DNA of 64,000 bases from Limnanthes douglasii subsp. nivea (taxonomy: Eukaryota > Streptophyta > Magnoliopsida > Brassicales > Limnanthaceae), in NCBI GenBank assembly GCA_036936605.1, contig JAUPFV010000005.1, positions 57,866,742 through 57,930,741 of the forward strand. Direction: 5' to 3'. The position numbers and the translations under genes were made by a program. The stretch's first letter is position 1, and the number at the start of each line of letters is the position of its first letter. Below, one piece after another: positions 46,542 through 55,703 of this stretch. The notes beneath the pieces were generated by a model that searched no databases, was not told the DNA's origin, and saw only the letters and a list, made by a program, of their open reading frames with translations.

Positions 46542-46913
46542 TGATGAGGAAGAATAAAAGACAAGGGCCAAAATGCATAGAAATAAATGTATAAGGCCCG
46601 AAATGCATAAAAATAAATGTATAAGGGCCAAAATGCATAGAAATAAATGTATAAGGGCTAAAATGCGTTAATTGTAAAGATATGGTCAAAATAGGAAGAA
46701 ACTTTAGAGCAGGGACCAAAATATGTAATTAGTCCAAATTAAAGCGTGTGGGGTCCGCAATTGTACTATAAAAGGACCACACACGCTTCACAAATTTGGA
46801 GATGAATAGTACGACTTTCTCTCTCTACTACCTTAACACTTTCTCTCTCTAAGTTTGACTCTAAAGTATTTCTCTATCACAAAATCCCCCTCGGACTATC
46901 TTTCGACTCTTCA
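46542..46913 (+). repeat. element C 5' LTR
   Basis: 372 bp, TG...CA ends. Contains about four tandem 30-31-bp units (core CCAAAATGCATAGAAATAAA, 46562-46670) and the TATA box CTATAAAAG (46766-46774). The TATA box sits in the 17-base loop between two 15-bp inverted arms, 46742-46756 and 46774-46788, that mismatch at one position. Confidence 0.95.
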
Positions 46914-46914
46914 G

Positions 46915-46932
46915 TGGCGCCCTCTGTGGGAA
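46915..46932 (+). other. element C primer binding site
   Basis: TGGCGCCCTCTGTGGGAA, one base after the LTR. A tRNA-derived PBS of the kind common in plant Ty3/gypsy elements. Confidence 0.7.
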
Positions 46933-46991
46933 ACGAGAATCGTTCCGACGATCATCACTCCTTAGAAATAGTTCATGTTCCGAGGAGAACC

Positions 46992-49460
46992 ATGGAAGGT
47001 CGGGGGGACGATCTAGTTGATCCCTGCGAGGAAAACATGGAGGGGGATGACTTTCGAAATGACTTGGAGTCCGAAGGAGAGGGAGGTCGGCGAGTTGAAA
47101 ATGGTTTTGATGACTCCGCTCTTTTGGCTCAGAGGAATGAACTGTTGCTGGAAATCGAAAAGTTGAAGGCGGAAAAAGAAGCCGCCCAAAGAAACATTCG
47201 ATCTGAGATAAGGAGAGAGCCCGTCGAGCAAAGAGAGGAACGGGACGTTGAAACTCGTCCCAAGAAAAGGGATGATAGGTCTCGGAGGCGTGAGCGACGA
47301 TCTCCAAGAAGGAAAGACAAGTACCGTTCGGACTCAGCTTCTTCGAGCGGCTATTCGCGGTATAGTACTTCTGAATCTTCTCCTCGAAGATGCCACAGGA
47401 AGAAAAAGCGTGGTCGAAGGCAAAATGGAGCTCGGAGGGGAAGGAGTTCGGAGAGGAAATCCTCGCGGGAGAAGAGTCGCCACGACCGAGTAGATGATCG
47501 CTCTCATGAACAGGTGAAGTGCCCCGGGAAGGATAATGTAGGTCCTCGGAATTCGGAATGGCAGCAACAATACACTTTGCCCTCCGAGGAGGGCTTGTAC
47601 TTCTCAAACAATGATAATCTGAGGTCCAATGTTTATCGAACAGGGCACAATTGGAGAGCCTCTCCTTTGTCTTCGGAGATCTTAGTAGGGAATCTCCCAA
47701 AGCATTTTGACATTTCGAAGCTTGAAAAATTTGACGGGACTCAAGATCCGGATAATCATATCGAGCAATTTAAGAATTTCATGATAAACTTTGACGACGA
47801 TGATAAACTTCTGTGCAGAGCATTCTCTCAAACTTTTAAGGGAGTGGCGTCCAAATGGTACAACAGATTACCTCAGGGGTCCATTAAGAACTTTGACATG
47901 TTCTGGAACATTTTTAGACAGCACTTCGTGGGAAGCAAGAAGTTTCGGGCCAACGGGGACACCATAATATACTGTCGACAAAAAGTGGGGGAGAGCCTCA
48001 AAAATTACACCAATCGATTTGTCAAAACCAAGACAGATATGGAATACTGTAAGGACTCGGTGGCGCTTGCAGCGTTCAGAATGGGATTGCTCCCCGGGTT
48101 ATTGAAAGACACAGTGGCAGAAAGCCAAGCGATGACTTTTGGAGCATTGCTAGATCAAGTTGAGAAGAGAATCTTGGTGGAAGAAACCCAAGCCTCAGAG
48201 AAAGGGTTCGGAGAGCAATTGGACCACAATCAGCTTCAACGGGTTGAACCAAGCACTCAGGGCCCTCGATTGACCGTTCAGGCTAAAAGCACGGGTCAGT
48301 ATCCTCCAAGGCAAAAATCAAATCAGCAGTATTATGGCAATCAGTCGAACCACAATCAAGGGGGAAGATACATGTCAAACAAATGGACTCAGCCCGACTA
48401 CTATGCGGAGTTGACGGAAAATGTCGCTGCAATATTTGATAAAGCCAAAAATTCGGTCACGTTTAGGAAACCCTTTCCTATACAAACACCGAGGGAGAAC
48501 AGAAGCGTTAACAAATATTGCAAGTATCACGAGGATGTGGGCCACGACACCAAAGATTGTATCGCCCTGAAAAAGGAGGTGCAGGCTCTCATCGAAAATG
48601 GAATGCTGTTGGAATATGTCAAAAAGCACTCTCAGAAGAATGCCGTGGTAAAAGCTGTCTCAAAGAATACTGACACAACAATGGTAATTTCCGAAGGGGT
48701 TGACGATTTTGACGTCGAGCAGGAATATTTGGACCCGAAAGCTGGGAGGAACAATGTGAACTTGGTCGAAGAAGAAATCCCGAGGGGGAAAGTGGATAAT
48801 CTGTGTGCATTTTTTGAGTCTTTAGCAATCTTTGGTGGAGACACCATCGCAGGGAATTCGAACAGTTCGCGCAAGAGGCACATGGTGAATTTGACCACCC
48901 AGATCGAAGCTGGAGTCTCTGCACAAATGCACCGATCGCCTTCCCCTATTATTTGTTTTGATGATGATGATATGCGTAATGTGGCGGGCCCTCATGAGGA
49001 CGCCGTAGTGATCGCAGCGGGCATCGCCGGGGATCAGGTTCAGAAAATACTTATCGACACAGGAAGCTCTGCGAACATTTTGTTTATGAGTACCTATCGC
49101 CGCATTTCTGACCCACCGGTCATCCGAAGATCTGACAGAACAATAGTAGGTTTCACTGGTGCTACGGCAGTTGTCGTGGGAGAATTTCAATGTATGGTGG
49201 AGTTGGGTCGTGGACCGTTCAAAAAAGAGGTCGAGGTACTTTTCATTGTGGTCGACGCGCCCACCTCATATAATGCTATCCTAGGTCGCTCTTGGTTATC
49301 ACGGATGCACGGTGTCATCTCTACGGTGCATCAGTGCCTAAAATATGTAATCGGGAACAACATTGGCACGGTCAGAAGTAGCCAGAAGATGGCGCGAGAA
49401 TGCTACCAAATCGCTTTGTCGTCTAAGGGAGTTCGAGGGGGACCCTCTGACTCAGCATAG
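46992..49460 (+). CDS. element C gag-protease polyprotein
   Basis: 822 codons from the first in-frame ATG (46992); the frame is open back to the LTR but without an earlier ATG. Residues about 30-75 are acidic with a short coiled coil. About 80-180 is an Arg/Ser-rich region with many RS and RR pairs. The gag core (about 245-400) has KFDGTQDPDNHIEQFKNF and WYNRLPQGSIKNF. A zinc-knuckle-like YCKYHEDVGHDTKDC is near residue 510. The aspartic protease has its catalytic IDTGSS (Asp at about 689), and GRSWLSRMHGV lies downstream. It forms the virus-like particle and processes the polyprotein. Ends at TAG (49458-49460), followed by CAA TTA in the pol frame. No lesion seen. Confidence 0.9.
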   Translation: MEGRGDDLVDPCEENMEGDDFRNDLESEGEGGRRVENGFDDSALLAQRNELLLEIEKLKAEKEAAQRNIRSEIRREPVEQREERDVETRPKKRDDRSRRRERRSPRRKDKYRSDSASSSGYSRYSTSESSPRRCHRKKKRGRRQNGARRGRSSERKSSREKSRHDRVDDRSHEQVKCPGKDNVGPRNSEWQQQYTLPSEEGLYFSNNDNLRSNVYRTGHNWRASPLSSEILVGNLPKHFDISKLEKFDGTQDPDNHIEQFKNFMINFDDDDKLLCRAFSQTFKGVASKWYNRLPQGSIKNFDMFWNIFRQHFVGSKKFRANGDTIIYCRQKVGESLKNYTNRFVKTKTDMEYCKDSVALAAFRMGLLPGLLKDTVAESQAMTFGALLDQVEKRILVEETQASEKGFGEQLDHNQLQRVEPSTQGPRLTVQAKSTGQYPPRQKSNQQYYGNQSNHNQGGRYMSNKWTQPDYYAELTENVAAIFDKAKNSVTFRKPFPIQTPRENRSVNKYCKYHEDVGHDTKDCIALKKEVQALIENGMLLEYVKKHSQKNAVVKAVSKNTDTTMVISEGVDDFDVEQEYLDPKAGRNNVNLVEEEIPRGKVDNLCAFFESLAIFGGDTIAGNSNSSRKRHMVNLTTQIEAGVSAQMHRSPSPIICFDDDDMRNVAGPHEDAVVIAAGIAGDQVQKILIDTGSSANILFMSTYRRISDPPVIRRSDRTIVGFTGATAVVVGEFQCMVELGRGPFKKEVEVLFIVVDAPTSYNAILGRSWLSRMHGVISTVHQCLKYVIGNNIGTVRSSQKMARECYQIALSSKGVRGGPSDSA

Positions 49461-49466
49461 CAATTA
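49458..49466 (+). promoter_or_regulatory. probable stop-codon readthrough site between gag-pro and pol
   Basis: TAG CAA TTA. The six bases after the stop fit CARYYA, the tobamovirus-type readthrough context. The frame continues open for 33 codons and then through all of pol, so readthrough would give one Gag-Pro-Pol protein. Homologous stops stand at 21634-21632 (A: TAA CAG TTA) and 32113-32111 (B: TAG AAG TTT). Confidence 0.7.
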
Positions 49467-52400
49467 AAGGGGCCACCCTCCGAGGTCATTCCTTGTGATG
49501 ATCCGAGGGAGGCCCCCGGATTTCAGGTCCCGGAGGAGGACTCTTCGCCACACGAGTTCATGACTGGGAAAGTTCTGAAAATAGGGGTTCATCTCTCCCC
49601 CGAATTTAGAGGAAAGTTAATTAATTTTTTATCTGACAGGCTCGATATGTTTGCTTGGTGTGCACAGGATGTCACAGGGGTGCCGATGGAGATTATATGT
49701 CACAAGCTCACCTTGCGATCGGATGTCCGACCAATAGTTCAGAAAAGGAGGCCTGTCTCCCCGGAAAAGGCCTCAGCGATCTTGTTGGAGGTCGAACGAC
49801 TTTTAAGTATTGGTCATATTCGCGAGTCGCATTATCCCCTATGGGCATCGAATCCGGTGTTGGTAAGAAAGAAGAATGGCAAGTGGAGGATGTGCATCGA
49901 CTTCACAGATCTAAACCGTGCTTGTCCTAAGGATCCTTTTCCTGTCCCGCGCATTGATCAGTTAGTAGACTCGACCTCCGGAAATCGGTTGTTATCTTTC
50001 ATGGATGCTTACTCGGGATACAATCAAATCCGTTTGGCCGCCAATGATGAGGAGAGTACTTCTTTTATTACCGGGCGAGGTCTATACTGCTACAAGGTCA
50101 TGCCATTCGGTTTAAAAAACGCGGGGGCAACTTATCAGCGACTGGTTAATAAGACCTTCGAGGAGCAGATTGGGAGGAATATGGAAGCTTATATCGACGA
50201 CATGTTGGTAAAAAGTGAGAAAGACGACGACCATTTTGCCGACCTCACAGAGACATTCCACAATTTGCGTAGGGTTAACTTAAAACTCAATCCAGAAAAG
50301 TGTATTTTTGGAGTACGGTCGGGTAAATTTCTTGGCTACATGATCAGTGAGAAAGGTATTGAGGCGGACCCGGAGCAATTAAGAGCGTTGATCAATATGA
50401 GTCCTCCTCGAAACATTAAAGAGGTGCAAATCCTGACAGGGCGGTTGGCTGCCCTCAATCGATTCATTTCCCGCTCGTCGGACAAATGTGCCCCATTCTT
50501 TAAAGTTTTGCGAAATGCGAAGCAATTCTATTGGACCGAAGAATGTTCGACGGCGTTTCGTCAAATTCAGGAGTATCTAACCTCTCCGGAAATTTTATCT
50601 AAACCATTGGTGGGGGAGACGTTGATTGTTTATGTAGCGGTATCCGCGTGTGCGGTCAGTTCCGTGCTCCTCCGGGAAGCTGACGCTCTCTTGAGGCCAA
50701 TTTATTATGTCAGCAAGAGTTTGCTGGATGCCGAAAAACGGTATCTTACTTTGGAGAAGGTGGCCTTGGCGTTGGTGACAGCAGCGAGAAAGATGAGACC
50801 TTATTTTCAAGCGCATCCAATAGTGGTCCGAACGACGTTTCCCCTGAAAAGTCTATTACAGCGACCTGACGTCTCTGGCAGAATGACTAAGTGGTCCGTT
50901 GAGTTGGGAGACTTTGATATAAGATTTGAACCTCGCACAGCAATAAAGGCACAGGTGTTAGCGGATTTTTTGGTTGAATTTCACTCTGACAGGGACGAAC
51001 AGGAAGAATCTGACACAGTTGCTGAGGAAGAATGGGTAGTTCGAACGGATGGGGGGTCGAACATTTCAGGCTGCGGGGCAGGTGTCCAGTTAATATCCCC
51101 GCAAGGGGTTGCCATGTTTCAAGCCATCCGTTTCGTTTTCAAAGCTACTAATAATGAGGCTGAGTACGAAGCAGCTTTAGCCGGCCTACGCTTGGCCCAA
51201 ATATGCGGGGCTCGACGGGTAAAATTGGTCAGTGATTCTCAGTTGGTGATCAATCAGGTTTCAGGGGAGTCCGAGGCAAGGAAGGAAACATTGGTACAGT
51301 ACTTGAAACTGATAAAAGATTTGGCGTCGGGGTTCGAAGGCGTCAAGTTCGAGCATGTCCGACGGGAAATGAATGCCATCCCGGATTCTCTTGCTTCTGC
51401 TTCTCGGACCGAAGGTTATCCTTGGGTTTTGACCCAGACATGCCCATCGATCTCTATCTCTAAAGACCATGTGATGAATGTCTCAGAGGAAAATCATGCG
51501 ATTACCCCTGATTGGAGAACGGTCATCATTGATTTTTTGGCTCATGACATCTTGCCCGCCGACAAATATGAAGCCAGAAAAGTAAGATTCAAATCTCACG
51601 GTTACATTTTGTTGGACGGATCGTTGTATAAGAAGTCTCTGAGTCGGCCATTGCTGAGGTGCTTGAATGGACCCGACTCACAAATTATCCTCTCCGAGTT
51701 ACACGATGGCGAAGGATCCGCTCATTGTGGATATAAAGCTCTGATTCGCCGAGTATTCTTGGCAGGATATTATTGGCCAACTATTTCAGCCGATGCAAAA
51801 GATTTGGTCAAGCGGTGTGACACGTGCCAGCGGTACGCTAATATAATCCACAAGCCAGGAGCACTGATGGAAAGCATCCCAGAGGCGGTTCCTTTTGACA
51901 GATGGGGCATTGACTTGGTTGGACCTCTACCTATGGCTTCAGGTGGCAGACAGACGATAGTTGTAGCCGTTGACTACTTTTCTAAGTGGGTAGAGGCTGA
52001 GCCACTTGCGGGCACGAAAGCCAAGGATGTGATTAAATTTGTTTTGTCTAATATCTGTTGTCGTTTTGGTATGCCATTGCAGATTACGACGGACAATGGT
52101 CCACAATTTGATAACAAAGAATTTCACAATTTTTGTGTGTCAAGGGGAATACGACAATGTTTCTCGGCGCCATTTCATCCTCAGGCAAATGGCCAGGTGG
52201 AAGTAACAAATCGCACCATCCTCGACGGGCTGAGGAAGAACTTAGAAGGAAAGGCGGGGAAATGGCCCGACTATCTACAGGAAGTGCTATGGGCGTATCG
52301 AACGACCCCACGAACAGCCACCGCTGTGTCCCCTTTTGCCTTAGTTTATGGAATGGATGCCGTGGTTCCGTCAGAGATCCTTTTCCCTTCACATCGAATA

Positions 52401-52748
52401 GCAGCTTATGATGCAGACACGAATGACGCGCACAAAACATTGGCTTTGGACTTGGTCGAGGAAAAGAGACAGCGGGCGCAACTGACTTCCCTTCATTATC
52501 AAACTCTTATGAGGAGTCGATACGCATCCAAAGTCAACCATAGGGACTTTCAGGTGGGAGACAAGGTCCTACGGAAAATTTTCTTACACACTAAGGACAA
52601 GAGTCTGGGGAAGCTAGGCCCTAATTGGGAAGGCCCCTATGAGATCATCGACAAGATTAAACCAGGCACGTATAGGCTAAAAGATAAAGATGGACGATAT
52701 CTCCGTTTACCTTGGAATATTGAGCATTTAAAATTGTACCTCGATTAG
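49461..52748 (+). CDS. element C pol: RT, dual RNase H, integrase
   Basis: Open directly after the gag-pro stop (first ATG at 49560 gives 1062 codons), probably translated by readthrough. Counting from that ATG: RT with KKNGKWRMCIDFTDLN and catalytic YIDD at 211-214; a first RNase H and connection region (about 350-480, YYVSKSLLDAEKRYL); a second archaeal-type RNase H starting TDGGSN (Asp497), with NNEAEYEAALAGL and VSDSQL. Integrase zinc region has His715 and Cys753/Cys756, and the DDE triad is Asp785, Asp845, Glu881 with D-D spacing and 35 residues before Glu. The C-terminus ends WNIEHLKLYLD with no chromodomain. Dual RNase H and no chromodomain place it in the Tat lineage. All catalytic residues are present. 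Confidence 0.93.
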   Translation, partial: QLKGPPSEVIPCDDPREAPGFQVPEEDSSPHEFMTGKVLKIGVHLSPEFRGKLINFLSDRLDMFAWCAQDVTGVPMEIICHKLTLRSDVRPIVQKRRPVSPEKASAILLEVERLLSIGHIRESHYPLWASNPVLVRKKNGKWRMCIDFTDLNRACPKDPFPVPRIDQLVDSTSGNRLLSFMDAYSGYNQIRLAANDEESTSFITGRGLYCYKVMPFGLKNAGATYQRLVNKTFEEQIGRNMEAYIDDMLVKSEKDDDHFADLTETFHNLRRVNLKLNPEKCIFGVRSGKFLGYMISEKGIEADPEQLRALINMSPPRNIKEVQILTGRLAALNRFISRSSDKCAPFFKVLRNAKQFYWTEECSTAFRQIQEYLTSPEILSKPLVGETLIVYVAVSACAVSSVLLREADALLRPIYYVSKSLLDAEKRYLTLEKVALALVTAARKMRPYFQAHPIVVRTTFPLKSLLQRPDVSGRMTKWSVELGDFDIRFEPRTAIKAQVLADFLVEFHSDRDEQEESDTVAEEEWVVRTDGGSNISGCGAGVQLISPQGVAMFQAIRFVFKATNNEAEYEAALAGLRLAQICGARRVKLVSDSQLVINQVSGESEARKETLVQYLKLIKDLASGFEGVKFEHVRREMNAIPDSLASASRTEGYPWVLTQTCPSISISKDHVMNVSEENHAITPDWRTVIIDFLAHDILPADKYEARKVRFKSHGYILLDGSLYKKSLSRPLLRCLNGPDSQIILSELHDGEGSAHCGYKALIRRVFLAGYYWPTISADAKDLVKRCDTCQRYANIIHKPGALMESIPEAVPFDRWGIDLVGPLPMASGGRQTIVVAVDYFSKWVEAEPLAGTKAKDVIKFVLSNICCRFGMPLQITTDNGPQFDNKEFHNFCVSRGIRQCFSAPFHPQANGQVEVTNRTILDGLRKNLEGKAGKWPDYLQEVLWAYRTTPRTATAVSPFALVYGMDAVVPSEILFPSHRIAAYDADTNDAHKTLALDLVEEKRQRAQLTSLHYQTLMRSRYASKVNHRDFQVGDKVLRKIFLHTKDKSLGKLGPNWEGPYEIIDKIKPGTYRLKDKDGRYLRLPWNIEHLKLYLD

Positions 52749-52912
52749 CAGAGCTCAGACAGAATATTGTATTTCTTTTTATTTTCTTTGTACACTTCGA
52801 GAAAACTTTTGGTGAGGACACACTCTTTCCTACCCTGCTAGGCACAGGAAGGTTTTAATGAGGTGTTTCAGTGATCCCTTTAATACAACGTTTCTTTGCC
52901 TTTAACTATTTC

Positions 52913-53157
52913 TTGGGTCACATTAACATGTGCCTCGGAGTGTTGTCCCTCACACTATTTCTTGGGTCACATTAACATGTGCCTCGAAATGTTGTCCCTC
53001 ACACTATTTCTTGGGTCACATTAACATGTGCCTCGGAGTGTTGTCCCTCACACTATTTTTTGGGTCACATTAACATGTGCCTCGAAATGTTGTCCCTCAC
53101 ATTATTTTTTGGGTCACATTAACACGTGCCTCGAATTGTTATCCTTCGACCTATTTT
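52913..53157. repeat. 49-bp tandem array with alternating variants
   Basis: Five units starting at 52913, 52962, 53011, 53060 and 53109, each TTGGGTCACATTAACATGTG plus 29 more bases. Units 1 and 3 have CTCGGAGTG, units 2 and 4 CTCGAAATG, and unit 5 CTCGAATTG. The array therefore has a 98-bp dimer period. It lies in the untranslated region after pol. More diverged copies of the same words continue to about 53340. Confidence 0.9.
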
Positions 53158-53403
53158 CTGAACCACATTCACATTCAGATATGCCACGATGATTTGGGAT
53201 TTTCAAACTATTCTTCGGGTCACATGACGATGTGCCTCGACAATTTGGGACTGTCAAACTATTTTTAAGGGTCACAATAAGTTGAGCCATGATGATTTGG
53301 GACTAAACAATTTTTAGATCATTATGAGGTGTGCCTCGAAGCCACCCCCAGTAATGCATCGAGAAAACTTAAGTCAAATATTAGGACAAACGAACCCACA
53401 ACT

Positions 53404-53720
53404 AAACTTGGTGAAAATACCCAAGTAACAATCTTTCAAGGAACCAAGTGGGTAGAAAGTCGAAGGCCTGATTCATATATTCGAAGGCCACATAAGTTGG
53501 AGTTCGAAGGCATAATTGCAAATATAAAACTTGGTGAATATACCCAACTAATAATTTTTCGAAGCCCAAGTGGGTTGAAATTCGAAGGCCCAATTCGAAG
53601 GGCTGACTTATATATTCGAAGGCCACATAAGTTGGAATTCGAAGGCTTAGTTGATTCAAAAATGCCCAAGTAATAATTTTTCGAAGAACCAAGTGGGTAG
53701 AAATTCGACGGCCTTCTGCG
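53404..53720. repeat. about 122-135-bp tandem array, TTCGAAGGCC-rich
   Basis: Two near-complete and one partial unit. Shared blocks are AACTTGGTGAA(A/T)ATACCCAA, AACCAAGTGGGTAGAAA and TATTCGAAGGCCACATAAG. Unit starts are near 53404, 53527 and 53655. Open frames through it on both strands are repeat artefacts. Confidence 0.8.
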
Positions 53721-54030
53721 TTATAATTGTTCGACGGCCTTAGTGCAAGTATAAAACCTGTTGAATCTTTCTAAGTGTAAAATTATCGAAGGATAAATAT
53801 GACACCTACTAAATCTATCTAAGTTAAATTCTGTGAAAGGCCGTACGAATTTGTGACTCTACCCAAGTGTTAATTGTTCGAAGGGTTAGTGCAATAATAA
53901 GTTCGAAGAACAATACATTGATGAATTAAAACTTCAAGTATTTGTTGAAACAGCACAAACAGCTTCCAACCATTACAAAAAAAACAGAGGCCTTTTAGGC
54001 CATACAAAAAACTACCTACGACCCTTTCCT

Positions 54031-55553
54031 TTAGTCGGCGTTCTTCGAATTATCACTCCCTTCATTTTCTGAGTCGTCGCTCTCACTGAGAACTATTTGG
54101 GGTGGACGAAGTTCTGGGGGGACAAGCTTCCAGAAGGGACCCAGTTCATATTCAGGGTGGTCGGTGTATATTTGGGTCAATAAGCCAGCTCGAGTGGCAG
54201 CATCTCGAGCTTGTAAAGTCTTCGAACATTTGGCAGCATAGGCATCTGCACCTTGTTCCTTTGCCTCTTTGATCTCTGCTGGGAAACTTCTGATCTTTCT
54301 TTTTAGATCGTCGCGCTCTTCAACTACCTTTTTAAAACCCTCACTGCATTGCTCGAAGGCATCGCATGCCTTGCGATGCCCTGCCTTGTACTCAGAGATC
54401 AACAGCTCTTGGGTGTCAGTCTTTTTCTTGTATAAGTCCCTCTCTTCCTGGCAGCAATGTTCTATCACTGTTATATAATGCTCAGCAGCAGAAAGACGCT
54501 CATACAAGGCATCTGCTTGGCCTTCGACAACTGCATGCTCCTTCTTGGCTTCTTCGAGCTTAGCGGCAGCAACTGATGCTTTAAACTTATAGTGATTCTT
54601 GCGCTTCTCAAGATGGCGCATCTTCTTTCCTCGATTAACTGACGTGTGCAGCAGCCTTCGTAGACTCATTGTAAAATCATCGTCTAAGGGGACTTCGAAG
54701 GAGCTCGACGGAGATCCTAGATCTGCAGAATCGAACTCAGAAAAGTCACCACAGGCCACATCAGGATGAACGAATAATGGGGGGTTTGTTCGAGGGGCAG
54801 GAATAGGAGCCACCCTTGGACTTCCTTCGAAGGAGGCTGGTTGAGATGCCTCGGTCAGGGGAGAATGTAAAGATGGGTATGAGGTTTCCTTGGGTGATAG
54901 GCCACCCCTATTTTCAGCATCAACTGCACCATCTTGAACTTCTCTGTCGAAGGTAGTACCTTCATTGTTATCGGGGGTTTCTCCCCCCTCGGATTGCTCT
55001 TCGATGGGCTCAAGCAGAATGCCCTTTCCTTTCAAATCCTTTCTCTTGTCGTCCTTCTTTGGTGGAAGGATAGTAGCAGCAGGTGAAGGAGGAGATATTG
55101 TTGAAGCATTTGATCGAGGAGTTTCATCTGTTCGACGGACTTCAGTTGTTCGAGGGTTACTGGAGTTTGAGGCCCTCATATTCTTCGAAGAATTGGATTT
55201 TTGAGTCATCATGATTGGTTTGGGATTTGTTGGTTGAGATGGTATGGCCTCATCTTCTGGAGGTTCACCCAGGTGACTTTGCGAACGGGAGCGTTTGGGT
55301 AGATAGATGGTCACATCTTGCATGCTGCATCGCTCTAGCACTTCTCGTTCAGAAGGTGGAGTCATTAGGGCCCTCATACTTATACGATCCAGAGGATCGA
55401 GCCTCCAGAGTCGACTTCTGGCCAAGTTCTCATCGACAAAGCAACGGCGAAAACGATTGTCCCACTGTTCTTTTGCCCACAAGCGAAGGTTAGTGAAAAC
55501 AGTGGTAGCTCCTTCGACATAGTCGGTGTAGGGTTTGGATACTCCGGTCATAG
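54031..55553 (-). CDS. element C antisense gene, exon 2
   Basis: Uninterrupted from the splice acceptor (55553) to the stop at 54031, about 507 codons. It starts MTGVSKPYTDYVEGATT and has LRLWAKEQWDNRF, the block conserved just after the intron in A and B. A Pro/Ser-rich linker follows (about residues 80-280). A long coiled coil runs over roughly 300-440 (HLEKRKNHYKFKASVAAAKL onward), and the end is acidic with SESDDSENEGSDNS. No transmembrane segment. Transcribed towards pol from the 3' LTR side. Known plant Tat elements often carry extra ORFs in this interval, some antisense; their role is not established. Nucleic-acid or particle binding would be a guess. Confidence 0.8.
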
Positions 55554-55703
55554 CTGCAGCAAATAACAAAGGAGAAGACTGATTACACAGAATATGCTGT
55601 TCGAAGACATGGTGACTATGAGATTCGAAGGAATATTAAACTTAGAGAAATATACTGAAAAGTTTTACGTTCGAAGGCATATAATGATTCGAGGAATACT
55701 TAC
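55554..55703 (-). other. intron of element C antisense gene
   Basis: 150 bp. On the minus strand, donor ATGAAAT/GTAAGT and acceptor TTTGCTGCAG. Phase 1: joining leaves a Ser codon and keeps both long frames in register. Position matches A and B. Confidence 0.8.

Noticed and set aside
46861..47700. 279-codon minus-strand open frame over the start of element C gag
   Set aside because: It is a shadow of the Arg/Ser-rich gag region, whose codon pattern leaves the reverse strand open. No family resemblance, and it overlaps the LTR.
52084..52440. 118-codon minus-strand frame within element C integrase
   Set aside because: Lies completely inside the conserved DDE core on the other strand; an overlap artefact.
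52913..53157. regular 49-bp units considered as a CRISPR-like array
   Set aside because: Units are contiguous with no spacers and lie in a plant retrotransposon; ordinary tandem repeat.
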